A stretch of DNA of 45,031 nucleotides, taken from Prevotella sp. (GTDB lineage: Bacteria > Bacteroidota > Bacteroidia > Bacteroidales > Bacteroidaceae). Below the pieces are notes generated by a model. The model was not told the origin of the DNA and did not search any database. It saw only the letters and a program-made list of their open reading frames with translations. The stretch lies in assembly GCA_017548605.1 (NCBI GenBank), contig JAFYZT010000013.1:1-45031 (forward strand). The letters are read 5' to 3'. Made by a program: the position numbers and the translations under genes. This document shows positions 17,588 to 24,766 of this stretch, one piece after another. How positions within the stretch are numbered: the first letter of the stretch is position 1; the number at the start of each line of letters is the position of its first letter.

Positions 17588-17644
17588 ATGAGTGTGTAGA
17601 TCGTCAAACTACGACTCCCCTCTTCTTCCAAAGCATACTAACTA

Positions 17645-17680
17645 TTCCCCTCCTTTTCCAAAGGAGGGGCAGGGGTGGTT
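17645..17680. repeat. GC-rich palindromic repeat
   Basis: CCCCTCCTTTTCCAAAGGAGGGG stem followed by CAGGGGTGGTT. It is the same family as 11232, 16221 and 33572, here not beside any stop codon. Confidence 0.7.
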
Positions 17681-17705
17681 TGTCGAATAATGTCCTTACC
17701 TCTTT

Positions 17706-17748
17706 TAACCTTCAATGTTCAACCTTCAACCTTCAACGTTCAATGTAT
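17706..17748. repeat. CCTTCAATGTTCAACCTTCAAC-type repeat
   Basis: Four irregular 10-mers of the same family as 17524-17587, 120 bp further on. Confidence 0.65.
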
Positions 17749-17869
17749 GAGCGAGTGGTTTGTCTAACAATGTCCCTCCCTCTTTTAATCTTCCTCGTTC
17801 CCCTCCTCCCTTTAATCTTTTAATTTTTTAATCTTCCCTTTACTTTTTTTCCTTTTTACCCTTCAAAAA

Positions 17870-17900
17870 TTTGCAATTTCGGAAAATAGTTGTACCTTTG
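17870..17900 (+). promoter_or_regulatory. Promoter of tRNA-Leu
   Basis: TTTG at 17870-17873 and TACCTTTG at 17893-17900 with a 19-base spacer, a textbook Bacteroidetes promoter, 13 bp ahead of the tRNA. Confidence 0.8.
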
Positions 17901-17913
17901 CACCGCTTTTGAA

Positions 17914-17995
17914 GCCCAGATGGCGGAATCGGTAGACGCGCTGGTCTCAAACACCAGTGGGGCAACCCGTGCCGGTTCGACCCCGGCTCTGGGTA
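17914..17995 (+). tRNA. tRNA-Leu (anticodon CAA)
   Basis: The acceptor stem GCCCAGA pairs with TCTGGGT (one G-U) and the discriminator is A. The anticodon stem CTGGT/ACCAG encloses CTCAAAC, giving anticodon CAA for UUG. A class II variable arm (TGGGGCAACCCGT) and a T arm GCCGG-TTCGACC-CCGGC are present. CCA is not encoded. The defence island begins right behind it, and tRNA genes are common integrase targets. Confidence 0.95.
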
Positions 17996-18002
17996 CTAGA
18001 AA

Positions 18003-18043
18003 CACCTTGTAAGTCGTTGACTTACAAGGTGCTTTCTTTTTTT
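18003..18043 (+). terminator. Terminator of tRNA-Leu
   Basis: Perfect 13-bp stem CACCTTGTAAGTC / GACTTACAAGGTG with a GTT loop, followed by CTTTCTTTTTTT. Confidence 0.9.
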
Positions 18044-18071
18044 CTAGGGTGTAAAAAGGTGTTAAGTTTTT

Positions 18072-19763
18072 TTATCCATGATACAGGTTTTCCAGTTCTT
18101 CAAATGTTGTATTAATGAAAGTGTCATTAATCATTCCGACAGTACTGATCATCTGATAATCATCAGACAACTTATGATGGAATGATAATGTAAAAGCAAG
18201 ACGTATGTCATCATTGACTTCATCCACGCCTTCCAGTTGCTTGACGACGCTTCCTCTTATTGTTTGAATACTCTTTATTTCATAGACATCGCGGATACCC
18301 GTACCTTTGAAATATGGGATGAAAAAATGCAGATTATGCAATGCTATTGTTGATGGGAACTTCGCCCCTGTGTAATATAACTGGGCACAGCCGTTTTCGA
18401 AATCCTCATAGTAGCCTTTACGGTTGCTTGGTTTGACAAGTCCCACTAAAACTCTGTCACCAACTTCTATAAAAGCGCCCTTCTGTGGAATAACTTTTGA
18501 TACAGTCGTTGACGATTTGGTCTCAATCAGTTCCTTGATAAACTTCTCCAACAACGCCCTATTGCGTTCATCCTTAGGACGCAAAGGGAATGCCCCGATG
18601 TTCACCTCGCCAATCGTCTTATAGAACTTTGCCACCTCCACATCAGCAGGTTCACCGTCGCCAGGAAACAATATGTATCCGCCTATCACCTCTTTCTTTA
18701 GCACATCCGACGGATATTCCTTATAATAGATGGCGTCTCGGTAGCGGTGCATCTGATTGATAGCATCATCGGGCGGCGTGTCCACATGGTTCACCTTATC
18801 TGCAATCCTGTATTTCGCATCAAAGAGATAGGTCATCCTCATGCCTTTCTGCATATCGTCCTTCGTCAGTTGCAACACGATGTCCGGCTTCTGCGGAACG
18901 GTAGGAGCCACCAGATTCTCCATGCTGATACTATCATCCTCTTTCTCCGAATGTTTCGGATTATAGACAAGTTCCGCCAACTCTACACCGTCTTTCTTAA
19001 AAAGGATACTTGAATGTTCGCCTTTCCCTAATTCCCAAGTAAAGACACCGTTCATCTCCATACGGTTGCGATAATCTACATCTTCGTCCTTGATACCCAA
19101 CTGCTCCTTCACAATGTGGCTTACCTCAATAAAGCACCAAATCTCATAAAGTGTGGCTATATCTTTCGATTGCAGGCGGTAGATACCATCGTTCAATGAA
19201 TATGCACGACGAAGCAAGTTCCACGTCCTGTATATTTGACTATAGCCTGTTGCTTTCTGCAGTACGAGGCTCTCTTGATTCAGTCCCTTAAACCGGCCTA
19301 CCGTTCTGAAGAAAGGATTGCGTTGCAGATACTTCAAAGTAGCCTGCATCTCGTCCATCTCCTTCTTCATCACGTCCGATGTGTTCTTGATTGCTTCAAT
19401 GCGTTTTTTCAGTGCTTCATATTTGGCTGTTATCTGCCCCAAGGCATATTTCATGAATCGGTTCTCCTGGGTATCATTAGATTGTATCTGTTCTTCTACC
19501 CGATACTGATGGGCAGGCTCCTTTCTGTGTTCCGCCAGTTCATTCTCTATATTCGACGGCACACGCTTCAGTTTGTCAGCCCTCAGATAGGCCTCATAGC
19601 CACGAAGCCGATGACGGGGACGCTCAATGATATTTCTGCAAGCCTTGATAAACTTCTGCTGTTCGCCCTTAAACACACTCCACCAAATAATTTCCTGCGT
19701 CTCGCCCTTCGTATCAGGTGTAAAGCCATGAAAAGTGCGACGCATATAGTCGAGCGACAACAT
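18072..19763 (-). CDS. DUF2357 / PD-(D/E)XK nuclease, C-terminal part of a frameshifted gene (McrC-like)
   Basis: 563 residues. It continues, in another frame, the 161-residue product encoded just upstream (19790-20275). The reading frame is open before its ATG and reads EDIVEDIEEEYRM, the usual DUF2357 continuation, so translation from the ATG at 19763 alone would miss the N-terminal domain. A helical region (about 80-145) precedes a nuclease core with PD at 293-294 and DAK at 315-317, then the conserved NQMHRYRDAI helix: a PD-(D/E)XK site as in McrC-type and LlaJI-like partners. It is expected to cut DNA under control of the McrB-like ATPase. Last gene of the mcrB-fic-nuclease operon. If the frameshift is real and uncorrected, the nuclease is inactive. 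Confidence 0.75.
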   Translation of the reverse strand: MLSLDYMRRTFHGFTPDTKGETQEIIWWSVFKGEQQKFIKACRNIIERPRHRLRGYEAYLRADKLKRVPSNIENELAEHRKEPAHQYRVEEQIQSNDTQENRFMKYALGQITAKYEALKKRIEAIKNTSDVMKKEMDEMQATLKYLQRNPFFRTVGRFKGLNQESLVLQKATGYSQIYRTWNLLRRAYSLNDGIYRLQSKDIATLYEIWCFIEVSHIVKEQLGIKDEDVDYRNRMEMNGVFTWELGKGEHSSILFKKDGVELAELVYNPKHSEKEDDSISMENLVAPTVPQKPDIVLQLTKDDMQKGMRMTYLFDAKYRIADKVNHVDTPPDDAINQMHRYRDAIYYKEYPSDVLKKEVIGGYILFPGDGEPADVEVAKFYKTIGEVNIGAFPLRPKDERNRALLEKFIKELIETKSSTTVSKVIPQKGAFIEVGDRVLVGLVKPSNRKGYYEDFENGCAQLYYTGAKFPSTIALHNLHFFIPYFKGTGIRDVYEIKSIQTIRGSVVKQLEGVDEVNDDIRLAFTLSFHHKLSDDYQMISTVGMINDTFINTTFEELENLYHG

Positions 19764-19789
19764 ACGGTATTCCTCCTCAATGTCCTCAA

Positions 19790-19795
19790 CTATAT
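19790..19795 (-). other. Frameshift site in the DUF2357 nuclease gene
   Basis: The coding strand reads AAG AAG ATA TAG; removing one TA (plus strand 19791-19794 is TATA) restores AAG AAG ATA GTT GAG GAC, that is KKIVEDIEEEYRM, joining both parts into one frame of about 730 residues. It could be a mutation, a slippage-based switch, or an assembly error. Confidence 0.7.
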
Positions 19796-20275
19796 CTTCT
19801 TCCAGTGTTCGTGATAGTTCAGTTTTGTGCTCAGTACCTCATAACCAAACGTAAAGCGCCTTTTGTCCGTCCCAACCTGATAGACAAAGTTCAGTTCACT
19901 CTTACCGATGTCATTGCCATAGTTGATATAGCCTGCAAGGGTATGGCCACGAAACGAAAAGCGGTCATTGTCGTTTTGCAGTTCAGAGCCGAACTGCGCA
20001 TGATCCACATGCTTCTTGAACTCCACCCATATCGGATAGTCCGTATTATCAAAGAAGATAGCTGGTGCCTGTTCTCCGCACGTTACTAATTGTCGTCCAT
20101 TTACATCTACTGACTCAACATCCTCAGACCAAGTGTATGCAGACATCAGATTCTTTTCGCCCACATTCCGCTTTGCCTTATTCCAGATGCCGTCGAACTT
20201 CGTACATTCAACGTACATCGTGAAATCCTGATGTCGTATCGTCAGCAGATCCATCTCGTTTCTTTTCATAACCAC
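19790..20275 (-). CDS. DUF2357 nuclease, N-terminal part of a frameshifted gene
   Basis: 161 residues, ending in HWKKI at a premature TAG. The content matches the N-terminal domain of DUF2357 proteins: APAIFFDNTDYPIWVEF, then the GYINYGNDIGKSELNF block and FGYEVLSTKLNYHEHW, which in intact relatives continues directly into an acidic DIEEEY segment. That segment is present downstream in another frame. It starts 44 bp after the fic stop on the same strand. Alone it has no nuclease residues; it may have served in assembly with the ATPase. The start could also be the ATG two codons later. Confidence 0.7.
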   Translation of the reverse strand: MVMKRNEMDLLTIRHQDFTMYVECTKFDGIWNKAKRNVGEKNLMSAYTWSEDVESVDVNGRQLVTCGEQAPAIFFDNTDYPIWVEFKKHVDHAQFGSELQNDNDRFSFRGHTLAGYINYGNDIGKSELNFVYQVGTDKRRFTFGYEVLSTKLNYHEHWKKI

Positions 20276-20319
20276 AATTCCTTTACATAACCATAAAAGG
20301 TTGGGTATAAAATGTGGTT

Positions 20320-21402
20320 CTATTTATTCGTTCGGATCAAGTTTACTTTCCACTCACCGTTTTTTCTTCCACCGATGCGTACGATGTATTTGTTTTCTTG
20401 CAACTTCACCAATTGTTTTTGAATAGAAGTCGCGCTAACGCCAGCGGTTACAGCTATCTGTTTGGTCGTAACCTTTGGGTTATCTAGCATCGCATTGAGA
20501 ATCGTTATTGTAGTTACATTTTTAAATGTGATGAGTTCTCCATCGTACCACCAAACTGCATCAGCCTTCTCACCTATAAACCTCAGATTGTTTTCAATGG
20601 TCTCCTCCATTTGGTGGGAAATATATGTTACGAAGTCACGAGCCTGCTCCAATGTGGCGTGTGCGCCATCTGAGGGAACTGGTCCTACAATCTTATCTGC
20701 CTTACCCAATGCATCAAGATACTGCTTCTTGGTTTTGCTGCGAATCACCAGCATTGGATAGTCATGCTTCGTTAGAATATAGTTCATCAATAAACGGGCT
20801 ATACGACCGTTCCCATCTTCAAACGGGTGGATACGAATATAACGGTAGTGAAACAAGGCTGCCAGTTCTACAGGAGATATTGACTTTTCTGCCTCACCCT
20901 GATTATACCATGCAATCAAATCAGCCATCAGGGCTGGAGTTTCCTCTGGCGATGCATATTCAAAGCGTTCTCCTGACGGCGTAATGACAGAATTAGGGCG
21001 TGTCTTATAACAACCGGCATGAACCACATAACTCGAATTAACACCACCAGGCAATTGCCTATAGACTATATAGTCTTCTCGCAGCATAGTCTGATGAAGA
21101 GTACGGATAAAAGACTCTGTCAAAGGCTTCTCTTTGATGCCTGCCTCTTCCTGCATCATCTTCAGGCAGACATTATGCGCCTTCATCTCTTCCAAGTCTT
21201 TCATATTGGCTTCACCAACAACACGACCAAACATCAACAAGAGTTCTGTTTGGCCATACGTCAGAGTATTACCCTCAATATGGTTGCTGTTGTAATTGAA
21301 CTCCAGCATAAACTTCTGGTTCAATCGACGTGCGTCCTCCTCTTTCAGTGGTTGAACGCTCTGCCATTCCCGATATAACTCTTCTATCTTTCCCATACAC
21401 AT
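20320..21402 (-). CDS. Fic family protein (AMP-transferase) with C-terminal helix-turn-helix
   Basis: 360 residues. The active-site motif HPFEDGNGRIAR begins at His192 and is complete. The N-terminal helix carries SNHIEG at 39-44, fitting the (S/T)xxxE(G/N) inhibitory motif of class II Fic proteins, so activity should be self-repressed until relief. The beta-hairpin flap SSYVVHAGCYKTRPNSVITP region is present. The C-terminal about 60 residues look like a winged helix (TTKQIAVTAGVSATSIQKQLVKL). Fic proteins usually transfer AMP from ATP to Ser, Thr or Tyr hydroxyls of target proteins. It begins 9 bp after the mcrB-like stop and precedes the nuclease gene by 44 bp, so it is part of the restriction operon; its target is unknown. 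Confidence 0.9.
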   Translation of the reverse strand: MCMGKIEELYREWQSVQPLKEEDARRLNQKFMLEFNYNSNHIEGNTLTYGQTELLLMFGRVVGEANMKDLEEMKAHNVCLKMMQEEAGIKEKPLTESFIRTLHQTMLREDYIVYRQLPGGVNSSYVVHAGCYKTRPNSVITPSGERFEYASPEETPALMADLIAWYNQGEAEKSISPVELAALFHYRYIRIHPFEDGNGRIARLLMNYILTKHDYPMLVIRSKTKKQYLDALGKADKIVGPVPSDGAHATLEQARDFVTYISHQMEETIENNLRFIGEKADAVWWYDGELITFKNVTTITILNAMLDNPKVTTKQIAVTAGVSATSIQKQLVKLQENKYIVRIGGRKNGEWKVNLIRTNK

Positions 21403-21411
21403 TTATTAATC

Positions 21412-23157
21412 TTAGCTCCAGAAACTGGTATAGCCGCTTTCTAGCCGTTTCTTCATCTCAGCCAGTTTAGCCAACGAAACGGAATATTCCTTCTCAGCCT
21501 CATCCTTCTTGGCAGAATAGTCTTTGCCTGATACGGCCTTCAGTTGTAATGTAACTGTTGTGGTAAGCCCTTCCAACAGATTACCAATCTTCGTTTCGTC
21601 ACCTTCTATGCGTGACAGAATCTTCATGCTCGTTATTTCGTCCAGCGCACGGGCTATCACACAGTTCTCGTCTAACTCATTTCCGTCCTTATCCTTATTA
21701 TACGGCAGATTGTTCACCACATAAAGCAGGAACTCGTTCCTGGTACGATAAGCCACCTTAAACGGCGTACCCTCCAACTGCATATTCACAGCCTCTAAGT
21801 AGTCCAGCGCTGTATCACACACATCCTTATTGGTGTTATAGATATCCACGCCCTCAACAGCCGTTCCTATCAGGTTCCCTGCTTCCAATTTGCCTATCTG
21901 CTCATGTTGTGATTCCAAACCGCCACGTAGATCCACCTCATTCATCTCAATTGTCATAGCCCTGTCAAGCACTTTACGAGAGAACGAGAACGTTGTCTCA
22001 TCCATATTCACCGTACCCACAACAATCAGGTTCTGTGGAATGCAGATACCACCTTCAAGGAATCTGTTGCGGATATTGTCGTCATCAGTCAATTCGCTTG
22101 TCAACACACGATACCAATCCTCTTTGCTCTTTTTCAGTATAGGGTCAGTAGTGATATAGCCTTCCGAATCTGCCTTACGACTCTCCACCACACTCAGATA
22201 CTCTGCGAAATACTGCTCCACAGGAGCCAGATTCATTTCGTCCAAGCAGAGGAAATACGGCACATCAGGATTCTCCCATGCCTTTGCCACAAACTTCAAG
22301 AAATCACCTGCCACAAACACTGGAGTGCCACTAACACGACTCACATAGCCAATCAACTCACTCGAGTCATGCCAGTTCGGCTTTACCTGCACCATCTCAA
22401 AGTTCTTCGGATGATTATTACCATATTCCTCATCTCCTTCCTGCCAAAAAGCCTTAGCCAATTCCCTCACAATCCTGCTCTTTCCTGTTCCAGAGATTCC
22501 CGCGAGCAAAAGGAACGGCTTGGATTTGATGGCAGTAATATAGGGACGATATGGAAGATTAGATGCAATAACCTTTACAATAGAATATATTATAGGATTA
22601 AATATCTTCTGGACTTTCAACTCTTTTGCTATTTCTTTTTTAACGCCACCAGTAATCCGCAAATATGTATCAATTATCTTATCAAGATCCTTTTGGATTT
22701 GTTGATAATCCATATTGTCAGTCCAATCATAGACTTTGTAAACATACGATGAACTGTATTTCTTTATTCCCGTATCAGATGTTTCATAATCCCATTCTAT
22801 GAAAGCATCTTCTATCGTCTTTTTATCATCAACCTCAGAACCCCAAAGAAGATCGGGTCGTTTATTAGCACTAACGCCATATGCTAATACTATCTTTTTA
22901 ACTTCTATGTTGTTCTTATTTTTTTGTTGAAACTCTGGTGTTCCGTAAAAAAGCAAAACAGGATAAATGCCCTTTTGTGTTTCTTGGCCTTCTGCACAAT
23001 ATGATATCCAAGGTATCTTAGAAATATTACCAGTCATACCTATACTTGCCTTTACAGAAAGACCACGATAAGTAGATTCTAAACTTTTTCGTTCAAAATC
23101 TTTTTTCTCTCTATGCTCCCACATTGAAGCGACAAGACTTTCGAGATTATATTTCAT
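21412..23157 (-). CDS. McrB-like AAA+ restriction ATPase with MrcB_N domain
   Basis: 581 residues. The N-terminal half (about 20-170) resembles the MrcB_N/DUF3578 sensor domain (NISKIPWISYCAEGQ, GIYPVLLFY). The AAA+ module has Walker A GISGTGKS (220-227), Walker B YFLCLDEMNLAPVEQYF, and sensor-I-like IVVGTVNMDE followed by LDRAMTIEM, matching the McrB signature NxxD. In McrBC systems this subunit binds modified DNA, translocates, and activates the nuclease partner, here the DUF2357 protein. First gene of the operon. The sequence is AT-richer than neighbouring housekeeping genes, as expected for an acquired island. No clear -7 box was found directly upstream. Confidence 0.88.
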   Translation of the reverse strand: MKYNLESLVASMWEHREKKDFERKSLESTYRGLSVKASIGMTGNISKIPWISYCAEGQETQKGIYPVLLFYGTPEFQQKNKNNIEVKKIVLAYGVSANKRPDLLWGSEVDDKKTIEDAFIEWDYETSDTGIKKYSSSYVYKVYDWTDNMDYQQIQKDLDKIIDTYLRITGGVKKEIAKELKVQKIFNPIIYSIVKVIASNLPYRPYITAIKSKPFLLLAGISGTGKSRIVRELAKAFWQEGDEEYGNNHPKNFEMVQVKPNWHDSSELIGYVSRVSGTPVFVAGDFLKFVAKAWENPDVPYFLCLDEMNLAPVEQYFAEYLSVVESRKADSEGYITTDPILKKSKEDWYRVLTSELTDDDNIRNRFLEGGICIPQNLIVVGTVNMDETTFSFSRKVLDRAMTIEMNEVDLRGGLESQHEQIGKLEAGNLIGTAVEGVDIYNTNKDVCDTALDYLEAVNMQLEGTPFKVAYRTRNEFLLYVVNNLPYNKDKDGNELDENCVIARALDEITSMKILSRIEGDETKIGNLLEGLTTTVTLQLKAVSGKDYSAKKDEAEKEYSVSLAKLAEMKKRLESGYTSFWS

Positions 23158-23938
23158 ACTTTGCTATATTTCTATTTGTTTTTACAAAGACCTTCAAAAA
23201 ACATCGCCAATAAATCCTTATCAGAAATAGTTAATTTGGCATTATCTATTTTAATATTATCGTTTTTTGAGTTACCCACTAACAACTTTGCAGTTATCCA
23301 CGAAGTGTATTGGAGTTACCCGCAAACTCATAAATAACGTCTATTTACTTTTTTATTGCATCATCTAATTATCTACATATATGTGACAACAAGCTTAAAA
23401 CGTTCAAATAGTAATTCTCAGCAATAAACTACTGTTATTCAAATCTTCGAGAGACCGTCATGTCGGTAACGCCCATTTGTTCCGCAAGTCAACAGTTAGT
23501 AAAATTGCTTATCCGCCAAAATCCCCCTGATTCTATTTTGGCAATTCTTTTTTTATGCTTTTTGCTATTTATGTGCAAAGATAAAAATATTTTGTTAAAC
23601 GACCTACAGTTAGGGTGATAAAAAATATTTGATTTTCAGTAGGTTTAGGTGCTCTCTTTTGCTATTAATACGCAATATGGGCTCAACTGATTATCAAATA
23701 TCGTAAGGCATTTATGCTGGCGAGAGAAAAGTATTTTTCTCTTGGCCAGCAAGAAACATTTGTCCTAAATTGAGTGTTGGAAGGCTGTTGATGGCATCTT
23801 CCTTCAACTTGTCAACGGATCGGGTATATTTCTCGGTGTGTTTCATACCGCTATAGCCGAGGATGTGCCACCGTCTTGATGTTTTAACCACTTATTCACT
23901 TGTTCTTGGATAGTTAAGGATAGTTAGGAAGAAATGCC
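23158..23938. other. AT-rich region with gene remnants upstream of the mcrB-like gene
   Basis: About 780 bp with no intact gene. It contains an integrase fragment (23712-23891) and a minus-strand open stretch of 47 codons at 23172-23315, without ATG at its start, whose end reads DNAKLTISDKDLLAMFFEGL; this may be the tail of a lost gene. GAGTTACCC occurs twice about 40 bp apart (about 23270 and 23313). Nothing else was recognised. Confidence 0.5.
23712..23891 (-). pseudogene. C-terminal remnant of a tyrosine recombinase/integrase
   Basis: A 59-codon open stretch without start. It reads HILGYSGMKHTEKYTRSVD and continues KLKEDAINSLPTL before ending in TAA. The pattern HxLGYSxxxxTxxYT matches the last catalytic box (H-x-L-G-[HY] ... 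Tyr) of phage-type integrases, and a short tail is normal after it. The upstream part, with the catalytic Arg residues, is missing and an in-frame stop precedes it. It points to past integration of this island. Confidence 0.65.
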
Positions 23939-23946
23939 TATCTTTG
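23939..23946 (+). promoter_or_regulatory. -7 promoter element before the orphan gene
   Basis: TATCTTTG at 23939-23946, 42 bp ahead of the ATG at 23989. No good TTTG lies at the -33 distance. Confidence 0.5.
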
Positions 23947-23988
23947 CATCGGCAAATAGAATTGTTTTGTGTGATATATATTATACCC

Positions 23989-24570
23989 ATGTTTATTTTC
24001 AAACGAAAAAAGGAAAAACAAAAAGAAAAGATTGCGCCAGTAGCAGAGCCGATGATAGATGACCTCAGCTATATACAAGAGATAAAACATCTATCTGGAA
24101 AGGTTGGAATCGTGTTGTGGCAACAGTATGATGTCCTATTGGCGACACAGAAATATGGTTGGGAAACAATGGTTGATTTTGCTGCTTATTTGGAAACGGC
24201 TGATATTTTCAAAATTGACAGCATCGCCGTCGCAGATATGATTAACGAGCCATCCACGGAGTTGGTTCATGTTTACAATCAATCCAAAGTTGGTCTCAAT
24301 AAGTTCGATAAGTTAACGGAAGAAAGAGGTGTGCTGAGTATCGCTGGATATAGCAGCACATTGAAAGATTCTATAAAAATAGTATGGTTCAACCAGACGA
24401 GAGTTCTGAGGGTCTTTACAAAGCTTGACGATGAAACGCTCATCACAAAATATGTAGAAACTGTCATCAGAAGAACCTTTGGCACCGATGATGCCATGAA
24501 ATTGGCAAAGCCAAATAGGGCTGAAGCCATGCCAAACACCAAGGTGGAACTTATCTATGATGATTACTAG
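23989..24570 (+). CDS. Hypothetical protein in the defence island
   Basis: 193 residues from the ATG at 23989; a longer frame starting with TTG at 23944 would overlap the -7 box and is rejected. The N terminus is very basic (FKRKKEKQKEKI), followed by a soluble alpha/beta-looking region with no membrane helix after the first residues. A repeated theme of a roadblock- or profilin-like fold is possible (VWFNQTRVLRVFTKLDDETLITKYVETVI), but I do not recognise the family. It is AT-rich and opposite in direction to the restriction operon, and lies just outside the integrase remnant. Function unknown. Confidence 0.6.
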   Translation: MFIFKRKKEKQKEKIAPVAEPMIDDLSYIQEIKHLSGKVGIVLWQQYDVLLATQKYGWETMVDFAAYLETADIFKIDSIAVADMINEPSTELVHVYNQSKVGLNKFDKLTEERGVLSIAGYSSTLKDSIKIVWFNQTRVLRVFTKLDDETLITKYVETVIRRTFGTDDAMKLAKPNRAEAMPNTKVELIYDDY

Positions 24571-24703
24571 ATATTCAGTCTCTCTATATTATTATAAAAA
24601 CCAAGTGACACCCCATCTAGCCAAAAAATACTGCGTTACCGGCAAACGCAGTGAACTAAAGCGTATTCTGTTCGATAGAACCACGATCTTTTGGGATGAC
24701 TGA
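24560..24703 (+). CDS. Possible 47-residue small protein
   Basis: An ATG at 24560 overlaps the end of the preceding gene in another frame and opens 47 codons to TGA at 24701: basic, Tyr-rich at the start (YSVSLYYYKNQ), ending TTIFWDD. No ribosome-binding site or homology is evident. It could equally be a chance frame or the rest of a decayed gene. Confidence 0.2.
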   Translation: MITRYSVSLYYYKNQVTPHLAKKYCVTGKRSELKRILFDRTTIFWDD

Positions 24704-24766
24704 AGAAAAACGTCATCTTTGCAAGGGCTGTTTCTTATTTTTGTTTGTAAGTAATAGAATCTGTGC

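Larger units (their letters stand above)
17405..17860. other. Repeat-filled intergenic region before tRNA-Leu
   Basis: No gene is supported. It holds GTTCAATGTTCAAC-type repeats at 17524-17587 and 17706-17748, a palindromic element at 17645-17680, a duplicated GGTTTGTCNAANAATGTCC segment (about 17677-17696 and 17757-17776), and TTTAATCTTTTAA tracts at 17783-17840. Confidence 0.7.

Noticed and set aside
20275-21402. Fic plus upstream small gene as a classic Fic toxin-antitoxin pair
   Set aside because: The inhibitory motif is inside the Fic protein itself (SNHIEG), and no separate small antitoxin gene of the FicA type is present.
23158-24766. att duplication of the tRNA-Leu 3' end on the far side of the island
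   Set aside because: Searched by eye for the GGTTCGACCCCGGCTCTGGG segment and found no convincing copy.
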